Assembly (NCBI RefSeq): GCF_036320965.1
Contig: NC_092231.1
Span: 30,798,199 to 30,862,198 of the forward strand
DNA length: 64,000 nucleotides
Source: Panulirus ornatus
Taxonomy: Eukaryota; Arthropoda; Malacostraca; Decapoda; Palinuridae
Direction: 5' to 3'
This document shows positions 9,216-19,494 of this stretch, piece after piece. Positions within the stretch are counted from its first letter, which is position 1. Each line of letters begins with the position of its first letter. Below the pieces are notes generated by a model, which had not been told where the DNA came from, ran no database searches, and saw only the letters and a list, made by a program, of their open reading frames with translations. A program made the position numbers and the translations under genes.

Positions 9216-11640
9216 TATTGTTTTGGGGTTAGGAGGTAAATCAAGAGTTTGGAAGGCCCAGTGGAATGCAGTCTGTTGATGATGAGGGGGCTGGAAGGTG
9301 TCAGTTGTTGTTTTTGGTGATAAGCACTGGGGGGTGATACGGGGAAAGAGAACTTTTAGAAGGGTTGGGGGGACTGAGTTTTAAAAGTGTGTAAGAAGAA
9401 GTTGAGAGTAAATTTGTATAATAGAAGGTTTTTAGGGTTTTGCAGGGTTGAGGGACAAAGTTGGTTGTAGTTTCAATGGATGAAAAGGGAAAAAAGGTAG
9501 TGTTTTTAGATTTTCTTGGAGTAATTTGGCAGTGAAAAGACATAGAAGGAAGTGAGTTGCTGGGTGGGGGAGAGGGCAAAGGGTTTTGGGAAGCAATGAA
9601 GAAGTGTGGAATAGAGTTAATGGGGGAGGAATGGGATGTATTAAAGGGGAAGCAGTATGGCTTGCGCAAAAAATTTCTTGTGGCATGAGAAAGGTCAGGG
9701 GGGCAGGTTAGAAAGGGAGTGAGTTGTGGGTGAGTAAGATTGTTAGTGAAAGAGAAAAGAGGGCATTTTGGATGATTTTTGCAGGGGAAATAGTGAAATG
9801 ATGGGAATGTAAAGAAGAAGCAGCAGGGGTCAAGAGAAAGTGTAAGATTGAAAAAAGGGGAAATGGAATTGGGGTGACAGAATATCATAAAAATTTTTTT
9901 GGGGAAAAAGATATGTTTTGGAGAAGGTAATAAAAATGTGTAAGACCCAAAAAAGAATTTGGGGAAAATTAGTTAAGGGGGCTAAAGGGAGGTAAAAGAA
10001 GTAGTGGTGAAGTGAGGGAAAGGGGATGGGGTGTGGATTTTTAAGGTTTGTTGAATGTGTTGTGATAGAGTGGGAGATATAGGTGTTTTTTGGGCCCGGT
10101 GGTGTGCAAAGTTTAGAGGTTTAAGGGAAATGAAATTGTAAACAAGAGAGGAGCAAAGCTTGCAGAGAGAAGCGCAAGGCAGGGTTTATATGGTATTCGT
10201 GGAATTTATTAAAAAGGGGTGATTTTGGGTTTTTGATTAGTTGGTAAGGATAATCAGTGTATGTATGTTTGTTGTGAAGTGCTGAGGATTTTAGAAAAGA
10301 ATGCATATTTCCATTGTACAAAGGCAGGATTTAAAGGTAGTGTTCAAATTACAGAAGTTATGTTTATTGACATTTACTTACTTTCTTCTTTCACACTTTT
10401 TTACAGACTTAGTCACCCTTCAGAGTTTCTCCCCCGGTCACCTACCACGAGTATGTCAGGAACAACAATGACTTATTCTCGAAATTATATGGGAGGGAAA
10501 TGATTGAGAGGGAAAAGGGAAAGTACAGGATAGTTGGGGAAGAGCAGTGGGGTTTTTCCGAAGGGGTTTAAGGTGTCTGGATAAAAGTGTTTGTTTTTAA
10601 AAGAATGTGAGAAATATTTGGGGAAAAACCCCGATGGAATTGTATTTAGCATTTGTGGATCAGGAGGGAAATATGGGGGTTAATAAAGATGTTTGGGAAA
10701 GGGAATTAAGAGTTTTTTGGTTGTTGGAGGTAGGTTGCAGAAGCAGTGAAAAGTTTTTTACCAAGGAGTAGGCATGTTTTACGAGTGGGGAAGAGAGGAA
10801 AGGGGACTGGTCCCCAGTGAATGGGGGGTTTGCTGCAGGGGTGTGTGATTCCCCATGGTTTTTAATTTTTTTATGGAGGGGGGTGATTTGGGAGGTGAAG
10901 CAAGAGTTTTGGAAAGAGGGGCAGTTATAAAGGGTCATTTATCCATGAGAGGGCTTCAAAGTGAGTAAGTTGTTGTTCGCTGAGGTACAGCACGGTCCCT
11001 AATTCGGGGTGAGAAACTGCAGAAGTTGGTGACGGGAGTTTCTTTAAAGGGGATTGAAAAAAAAGCTGAGAGTAATGTGAATAAGGCAGGAAATTGGGTT
11101 TGGGTTTTAGTGTGAGGGCCCAAGTTAACTGGAAGGGGGAGTGTGAATGGAGAAAAATGGTGAAGTGAAGTGTTTTAGATATGGGGAGGGGTTTTTAGCA
11201 AGGATGGAACCATGGAAGTGGAAGTGAGTCACAGGGATGGGAGGGGGCAAAAGGGTTGGGAGCGTTGAAGAATGTGTGGAAGTCAAAATTTTGGGCCGGG
11301 AGGAAAAAAAGGGGTAGTTTGAGGAATATGGTTCCAGAATGTTTATGGTTTGCGGCATGGGCGTAGGTAGGGTTGTGCCGGGGGAAAGGGGGGGGGAAAA
11401 TGTTGGAATGAGATTTTGAGGGCTATTGTGGTTTGAAAGGGTTTTGATCGAGTAAGTAATGAAAGGGGAAGAGAGTGTGTGGAAAAAGAGTGTGGTGGAA
11501 AGCAGAGAGGGGGTATTGAAGGTTTGGTACATATAGATAATGAGTGAAAGAAAATAAGAAAAGGATATAATCAGAGGTGGGGGGAACGGGAAGTGGGAGA
11601 CCAAATTTGGGTTTGGGAAAGGGTGGATCGAACAAAATTT
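9216..11640 (+). pseudogene. LINE RT segment fused to linker and a second RT
   Basis: The segment opens in the middle of the RT (region of VNARVLERGASMKSVGDE), passes the RYLGVDL region and reaches LGAMKNVW. At about 9,612 it switches directly to sequence from the end of the endonuclease region (EVMGVGEEWDVFRE) and continues through the linker and a second RT. The same junction is seen at 24,311. Frames are broken throughout. Landmarks of the second RT include a tract equivalent to DWFSVNVGLRQGC near 10,805-10,850. Confidence 0.7.
10366..10476 (-). other. Antisense RT segment embedded in a sense RT
   Basis: About 110 bases match the RT in reverse orientation, from the FGKVCERRKLR region back to the FADD region. 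The insert lies where other copies read GISLLSIPGK. The same insert is found at 25,507-25,618. Confidence 0.7.
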
Positions 11641-11860
11641 TGAGTGATCGCCGCCCGGCCCCCCCCCCCCCCCTGATATGAATGTGGCCGGGACCCCCTG
11701 TCATATTGCGAGCATGGACCTCTGGTGCTTGGGAATATTTGGGGCCCCCCGGTTGGGGGAAAGGGCTGTTTGGGTTCGGGGGTGAACCCTCAACCCTGGA
11801 AAAAAGGGGGTAGGGAAAGGGGGCTTTTGGGGACAAATTGGGGGGCCTATGTTGTCTTTT
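11641..11860. other. G/C-rich low-complexity stretch replacing the RT 3' end
   Basis: After GAGTGATC the expected last ~95 bases of the RT are absent. Long C and G runs take their place. The corresponding place at 26,846 has an even more C-rich sequence, whereas 37,905 keeps the normal RT end. No gene is visible. Confidence 0.6.
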
Positions 11861-12075
11861 TGTTTTTTTTACCACCCCGCACGGGGAGGGGTTGTCATTG
11901 AACCCTGGGCGGGGTGGACGGGAATGAAAAACAGGCCCGCAGTATATATATATTATAGTCAAAATGTATAGGTTGTATATTTGGTGTGGGCTGTATGTTT
12001 TATACATGTGTATGGGGGGTGGTTGACATTCTTTCATCGTTTCCTTTCGTACTGTAACGTGGGAAAACGCGACAA
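11861..12075 (+). other. LINE 3' tail, long type
   Basis: The plus-strand tail contains the GTTGTCATTGAACC and GGACGGGAATGAA blocks, then TTTATACATGTGTATGG and a degraded hairpin block. It meets the minus-strand tail of the next element tail-to-tail. Confidence 0.7.
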
Positions 12076-12118
12076 AGTTTAATAAAGTATTATTTTTTAT
12101 TATTATTATTATCCCTTT
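12076..12118. repeat. ATT microsatellite at a tail-to-tail LINE junction
   Basis: A short TAT/ATT repeat lies between two oppositely oriented LINE tails. The equivalent is at 27,441-27,475. Confidence 0.8.
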
Positions 12119-15100
12119 GTCTGTCCCCGCGTTTGCGGGTAGCGCAAGGAAACAGACGAAAGAAAAAGGCCCAACCCCCCCCCATACACATGTATTTTAA
12201 ATACGCCCACACACGCAATATACATTTCCACACACTTTCCCCTGGTTTACCCCAGACCTCAATGCCTTGATTCAAAAATTTTTTTTTAAATGACAGCATG
12301 TAAAACCCCGGGGGGATCACATCGCTCCCATTCACTCTATTTTCCCTTTCCCTCTTTACCTCTGCATGTTAGGCCCGATCCACAAATTTTTTTCACTCCA
12401 TCTTTCCACCTTTCCAAATTGGTTTTCTCTTATCCTTGTTCCCTCCACTCGACACATATTCCCTTTTGGCAATCTTTCCTACTCATCTCTCCATAAAGCC
12501 CAACCCCCTTCAAAACACCCTTTCTCTCTCTCAAAACCCCCTCTTATTTCCACAATCTTTCTTACCCTTACGTTGCTCATCGGGTCAAACCACCTCACAC
12601 ACCCCATTGTCCTCAAACATCTCATTTTCCCGCACATCCATCCTCCTGCGCACAACTCTAAACCATAGCCCCGCCTCGAAACCCTTTCAACATTGTTGGA
12701 ACCACTATTCTTTTCAAACATACCCATTTTTGCTTTCGGGATTTTAAAGTTTTTCGACTTCCCCACATTTTCAAGGCCCCCAGAATTTTTGCCCCTCCCC
12801 CCCCTATGATCCACCTCCGCTTCCAAGGGTTTCCATCCACTGCCAATCCCCCTCCAGATTCAAAAAAACACTTCACTTCCTCCAGTTTCTCTCCATTAAA
12901 AACTCACCTCCCAATTGATTTTGACCCTCAACCCTACTGTACCTAAAAAACCTTGTTTTTATTCACATTACTCTTAACTTTCTTTTTCCACACATTTTTC
13001 CCAAACTCAGTCACCGGGTTCTGCAGTTCTACATGAATCAGCCCCCACGCTGTACATCAGCGAACCCCAAATGACCCCATTTCCCCAAGCTCTCTCTCCC
13101 CAACAGACTTCATATTGCCCCTTTTTCCCAAAAACTTTGCATTTACCTCCTAAAAACCCCATCCAAAAACAAAAAAAAAACATGAGACATACACACCCCT
13201 GCCGCAAACCACATTCACTGAGAACCAATCACTTTCTCTCTCTTACACGTACAATTTCCCCTTACTTCCTCGAAAAAAATTTTTCACTCTTCTAACAATT
13301 TCCTCCCACACCATATATTCTTAATACCTTCAAGAGATCTCTACAACTCTATATATGCCTTCTCCGATCCAAAAGCTACATACAAATCATTTGCTTTTCT
13401 AAGTATTCTCACAACTTTTATCAAAGAAAAACACCTGATCCACACATCCTCTACCACTTCAAAAACCACACTGCTTTTCCCCCAACTGATGCTCGTACAT
13501 CCTCACCCTCTCAATCAATACCCTCCCAAAAATTTACCAGGATCCCTCAACAAACATATCCCTCTGAAATTTTGGGCCCCCCTCACTCTTACCCCCTTTT
13601 GCCTTTGCCCATGCACTATGCACGCATTCCGCCAATCTCAGGACCTCCCATGAGTCATACTTTACTTAAAAAAACCTTTTACCAACCGGGTCAACAATAC
13701 AGCACCCTTTTTTAAAAAATTCCCTGCAGTACCATCCAAACCTGCTCCCTTTTGCCGGCTTTCATCTTCCCCCAACTTTACAACCTTTTATCTGTTTACC
13801 AAATCATTTTCCCTAACCCTCATTTGCACACCACCTCGCCCAAAACACCCTATACTGCCACTCTATCATCAAAAACAAATTTAAAAAACCTTCCAAATAA
13901 TCACTCCAAATTTCCCTTTTCACATTTACCATACTTGTTATCCCATCCCCATTTGTGCCCTTTATGAAGTTCCATTTGCTCCCTTGTCTTATGCCCTTTA
14001 TTTCCTTCCAAACATTTTTTATTCCCCTAATTTAATGATTTCTCTCTTCCCCAACTTTTCATTTGCCCTTTTTTCACCTCTTGCCCTTTCTCTTTGGGCC
14101 TCCTGTCTCTTTCTTTTCCCCCTTTCCCCTCAATTTCATTTTTTCCTGCAAAATGGTCAATGCCTCTCCTTTCTTTACTAATACTCTTCTTTCTCCCACC
14201 ACTCCCACCCTTTCTAATCAACCCCTCCCCTCTTCCATGCCACAAGCATCTTTGCGCAATCCATCACTGAATTTCCCCAAATACATCCCATTCTCCCCCA
14301 CTCCCCTTTCTTCCATGTCTCACCTTTTTCCATTTTGTACTCAGTCTCTCCTGGTAGTTCCTCACACAAGTCTCCTTCCCAAGCTCACTTACTCTCACCA
14401 CTCTCTTCACCCAACATTCTCTCTTCTTTTCTGAAAACCCCTACAAATCTTCACCTTTTGCCTCCACAAGATAATGATCAGACATCCTTCCAGTTGCACC
14501 TCTCAACACATTAACATCAAAAGTCTCTCTTTCGCCGCCTATCAATTAACACGTAATCCAATACCTCTCTGGCCATCTCTCCTACTTACATACGTATTCT
14601 TATGTATATCTTGCTTTTTTAAACCAGGTATTCCCAATCACAGTCCTTTTCAGCACATAAACCTACAAGCTCTTCACCATTCCATTTACAACACTAAACA
14701 CCCCATGTATACCAATTATTCCCTCAACTGCCCATTACTCACCTTTGCATTCAAATCACCCATCACTATAACCCGGTCTCGTGCATCAAAACCACTAACA
14801 CAGTCATTCAGCTACTCCAAAACACTTGCCTCTCATGATCTTTTTTCTCATGCCCATGTGCATATGCACCAATAATCACCCATCTCTCTCCATCAGCTTT
14901 CAGTTTTATCCATATCAATCTAGAATTTTACTTTCTTACACTCTATCACATATTCCCACAACTCCTGTTTCAGGAGTAGTGCTACTCCTTCCCTTGCTTC
15001 TTGTCTCTCCATAACCCTGATTTTACTCCCAAGACATTCCCAAACACTCTTCCCCTTTACCCTTGTGCTTCGTTTCACTCAGAGCCAAAACATCCAGGTT

Positions 15101-15240
15101 TCTTTTCCTCAAACATACTACCTATCTCTCCTTTTCTCTCATCTTGGTTACATCCACACACATTTAGACACCCCAATCTGAGCCTTCAAGGAGGGATGAC
15201 ATTCCCCGCGTGACTCCTTCTTCTCGTTTCCCTTTTAGAA
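12119..15240 (-). mobile_element. Nearly full-length minus-strand LINE, many frameshifts
   Basis: On the minus strand all parts appear in order: endonuclease (15,240 to about 14,230), linker (14,230 to 13,760), RT (13,760 to 12,290), and tail with the hairpin block (12,285 to 12,119). Endonuclease DNA is recognisable from the leader-proximal residues through the SDH region. The RT retains all landmark segments. The 5' leader is missing beyond 15,240. Single-base losses break the frame every few dozen bases, so it is inactive as written. At about 3.1 kb, this is close to the expected element length without leader. Matching copies are at 27,476-30,650 and 38,240-41,290. Confidence 0.78.
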
Positions 15241-15264
15241 AGTTAAAATAATTATTATACTTAT

Positions 15265-17435
15265 ATGAAACATATATCCTCTTTGTCAATCTTTCCTCAC
15301 CTCATTCTTTCCATGGTGACCAAACCATTTCAAAACACATTCTGCTCTCTCAACCACACTCTTTTTATTACCACACATCTCTCTTACCCTTTCATTACTT
15401 CCTCGATCAAACACACTTACACCAAATATTTTCCTCAAACATCTCATTTCCAACACATCCACCCTCCTCCGCACAACTCTATTTATAGCCCACGCCTCGC
15501 AACCATATAACATTGTTGGAACCACTATTCCTTCTAACATACCCAGTTTTGCCTTCCAAGATAATGTATTTCTCACAAATGTCTTCAAAGCAAAACACCT
15601 GATCCACACATCCTCTACCACTTCTGAAACCACACTGCTCTTCCCCAATCTAATGCTCTGTACATGCCTTCACCCTCTCAATCAATACATTCCCATAAAA
15701 TTTCCCAGGTATACTCAGCAGAATTAATACCTCTGTATTTGAGCTCTCACCTTTATCCCCTTTGCCTTTGTACAGTGGCACTATGCATGCATTCCACCAA
15801 TCCTCAGCACCTCACCATGAGTCATACACACATTAAATATCCTTACCAACCAGAAAACACACAGTACCCTCTTTTTTGATAAATTCCACTGCAATACCAC
15901 AAACCTACTGCCTTGCCAACTTTCATCTTCTGCAAAGCTTTTACTACCTCTTCTCTGTTTACCAAATCATTCTCCCTAAACCCCTCTCGACTTCGCACAC
16001 CCCCTCAACCAAAAACACACTGTATCTGCCACTCTATCATCTAACACATTCAAACAAGGCCTTCAAAATACTCACTCCATCTCCTTCTCACATCACCATT
16101 ACTTATCACCTCCCCATTGTCCCTTCACTAATGTTCCCATTTGTTCTCTTGTCTTTACGCACTTTATTTACCTCCTTCCAAACATCTTTTATTCTCCCTA
16201 AAATTTAATGATACTCTCTCACCCCAACTCTCATTTGCCCTCTCTTGCACCTTTCTCTTGACTCTTGCCTCTTTCTTTTATACATCTCCCACTCATTTGC
16301 ACTTTTTCCGTGCAAAACTTGTCCAAATCCTCTCTCTTCTTTTTCACCAATGATCTTACTTCATCCTGCCACTCATACCTTTCTGATTTGCCAACCTCCC
16401 ATGCTTCTCATGCCCAAGCATCTTTTGGCAACCCTATCGCTACTTCCCTAAATACATCCCATTCCTTCCCCCCACACACCCATTACTTCCTTTATTCTCA
16501 CCTTTTTCCATTCTGCACTCAGTCTCTCCTGGTACTTCCTCACACAATTCTCCTTCCCAAGCTCACTTACTCTCACCTCTCTCTTCACCCCAAACATTCT
16601 CTCTTTTTTTCTGAAACCTTTACAAATCTTCACCTTAGCCTCCACAAGATAATGATCAGACTCCCTCCACTTGCGCCTCTCACACATTAACATCCAAAAG
16701 TCTCTCTTTCGTGCACCTATCAATTAATACGTTATCCAATAACGCTTCTCTGGCCATCTCTCCTACTTACATATGTGTACTTGTGTATATCTCTCTTTTT
16801 AAACCAGGTATTCACTATCACAGTACTTTTTCAGCACATCAATGTACAAGCTCTTCATTTCCATTTACAACACTGAACACCCCATGTACACAATTATTCC
16901 CTCAACTGCCACATTACTCACCTTTCCATTCAATCACCCATTGCTATAAACTGGTCTCATGCATCAAAACTACTAACACACCTCACTCTGCTGCTCCCAA
17001 AACGCTTGCCACTCATGATCTTTCTTCTCATGCCCAGGTGCATATGACCAATAATTCACTCATCTCTCTACATCCACTTTCAGTTTTACCCAATATCAAT
17101 CTAGAGTTTACTTTCTTACACTCTATCACATACTCCCACCATTCCTGTTTCAGGAGTAGTGTTATCCTTCCCTTGTTCTTGTCCTCTCACCCCCCCAAAC
17201 CCTGACTTTACTCCCAAACATTCCCAAACCACTCTTCCCCTTTTACCCTTGAGCTTCATTCACTAAGAGCCAAAACATCTAGGTTCCTTTCTCAAAGATA
17301 CTACCTATCTCTCTTTTTTCTCATCTTGGTTACATCCACACACATTTAGAAACCCCAATCTGAGCCTTCGAGGAGGATGAGAACTCCCTGCATGATCCTT
17401 CTTCTGTTTTCCCTTTAGAAGTTGAAATACAAGAA
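15265..17435 (-). mobile_element. Internally deleted LINE (RT core missing)
   Basis: Reading the minus strand, the endonuclease (17,435 to about 16,600) and linker lead into the RT amino-terminal part at 15,900-15,590. At about 15,570 the sequence jumps from the VCEKY region straight to the LSRKAKMGMFEG region. The whole catalytic core (motifs A, B and C) is deleted, a loss of roughly 0.6-0.7 kb. The C-terminal domain continues to about 15,286 and stops before KRIYV; the tail is absent. An open piece of 120 residues spans the deletion at 15,286-15,648. The copy resembles 1-1,530, 30,651-32,830 and 41,336-43,400. It cannot encode an active RT. Confidence 0.8.
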
Positions 17436-17582
17436 GGGGAGGGTTTCTAGCCCCCCACTCCCATCCCTTTAGTCACCTTCTACAACATGTGTGAATGCTT
17501 GAGAAGTATTCTTTCTCCCCGATATATATATATATGTTTATATTAATATATATATTATTATTATATATTTTTTTTTTTTTTT
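17436..17582 (-). other. LINE 5' leader, AT tract and poly(A) of the next copy
   Basis: This repeats the arrangement at 1,531-1,700: a leader (to about 17,525), an AT run, then the T-run marking the poly(A) of the adjoining minus-strand element. Confidence 0.75.
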
Positions 17583-18900
17583 CTTGCTTGTCGCTGTCTC
17601 CCGCGTTTGCGAGGTAGCGTAAGGAAACAGACGAAAGAAAGGCCCAACCCACCCCCATACACATGTATAATACATACGGTCCACCCACGCAAATATACTT
17701 ACCTACACAGCTTTCCATGGTTTTCCCCAGACGCTTCACATGCCTGATTCAATCCACTGACACCACGTCAACCCCAGTATACCACATCGCTCCAATTCAC
17801 TCTATTCCTTGCCTCCTTTCACCCTCCTGCATGTTCAAGCCCCGATCACAAAAATCTTTTTTCACTCCATCTTTCCACCTCCAATTTGGTCTCCCTCTCT
17901 CCTCTTTCTCTCCACCTCCGACACATATATCCTCTTGGTCAATCTTTCCTCACTCATTCTCTCCATGTGACCAAACCATTTCAAAACACCCTCTTCTGCT
18001 CCCCCCTCAACCACCCTCTTTTTATTTCCAACACATCTCTCTTACCCTTACGTTACTTACTCGATAAAACCACCTACACCACACATTGTCCTCAAAATCT
18101 CATTTCCAGCACACCATCCTCCTGCGCAAAAAACTCATCCATAGTCCACGCCTCGCAACCATACAACTTTGGGAACACTATTCCTTCAAACAACCCATTT
18201 TTGTTTTCCGAGAAAAAGTTTCGACTTCCACACATTCTTCAGGGCCCCAAATTTTCGCCCCTCCCCCCCATGACCATTCCCTTTCCATGTTTCCATCCGC
18301 TGCCAGATCCACCCCCCAAAATATCTAAAACACTTCACTTCCTCATTTTTCTCCTTCAAACTCACCCCCAATTGACTTGACCTACTACTGTACCAAATTC
18401 CTTGCTTATTCACTTTACTCTTAACTTTCTTCTTTCACACACTTTACCAAACTCAGTCACCAGCTTCTGCAGTTTCTCACGGGAAATCAGCCACCAGCGC
18501 TGTATCATTAGCAAACAACAACTGACTCACTTCCAAGCCTTCATCCCCAACAGACTTCATACTTGCCCCTTTTTCCCAAAAAACCTTTTGCATTCACCTC
18601 CCTAACAACCCCCATCCAAAACAAATTAAACAACCATGGAACATCACACACCCTGCCGCAACCCTACTTTCCCACGAGAACCAATCACTTTCCCCCCTTC
18701 CTACACATACACCCCTTAAAATCTTTTTTTAAAAACTTTTCACTGCTTCAAAACAATTTTTCCCCCACACCAAAATTTCTTAAAACTTCCACAGGCATCT
18801 CTATAAATTTCTTCATATGCTTTCCGGGGATCATAAATCTACATACAAATCCATTTGTTTTTTAAAAGAAATTTTTTCACAAAACATTCTTCAAAGCTTA
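17583..18900 (-). pseudogene. LINE tail and 5'-truncated RT, frameshifted
   Basis: This is the counterpart of 1,693-3,040, with the tail at 17,583-17,770 and the RT up to the FALKNV region at about 18,900. Early parts (17,750-18,070) are nearly clean. From 18,240 onwards single-base losses and homopolymer changes break the frame. The 5' truncation point is the same as at 3,040. Confidence 0.75.
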
Positions 18901-18950
18901 TATGTATAATATATATTTATATAAAAATAATATATAATTTTATATATGGT
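18901..18950. repeat. AT microsatellite at a head-to-head LINE junction
   Basis: An imperfect TA/TTTA repeat corresponds to 3,037-3,098. Confidence 0.8.
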
Positions 18951-19440
18951 GGTGGGTGAGGGGTTTGAACGAGTGAGAACGTGAGGGAAAGAGAAAAAGG
19001 GGTTTTTGGGAAATGAAAAGAGGTGGTTGAGAACCCCGAAGAGGTGTTTTGAGGTGGTTTGGCAAAAGGAGAGGTTTAGTGAGGAAAGTTGACCAAGAGG
19101 ATAATGTGTCGGAGGTGGAAGGTAAAAGGGGAGGAGGGGGAGACCAAATTGGGGGGGGAGGGTGAAGGAAAAGATTTTGTGTTCGGGGCTAAAACATCAG
19201 GGGGGGGGTGGAAAGGAGGGCAAGGAAGAGTGAATTGGAGCGATGTGGGTTTCCGGGGTTTCGTGCTGTCATGGATTGAATCAAGGCATTGAAGCGTCTG
19301 GGGTAAGCCTTTTGGGAAAACTGTGTAGGTGTGATATTGCGTTGGGGTGGAGTGTGTATATGCATGTGTATGGGGGGGGGTTGGGGGCCCTTTTTTTTTT
19401 TGTCTGTTTCTTGCCCTACCTCGCAAACGCGGGAACAGCG
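18951..19440 (+). pseudogene. LINE RT C-terminal fragment and tail, degraded
   Basis: This is the counterpart of 3,099-3,598. The C-terminal domain and tail are recognisable (GACCAAGAGGATAATGTGTC, GCGTCTGGGGTAAGCC) but frameshifted throughout. Confidence 0.7.
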
Positions 19441-19494
19441 CCCAAAATATAATAAATAAATATAAATATAATATATGTATATATATATATTAAT

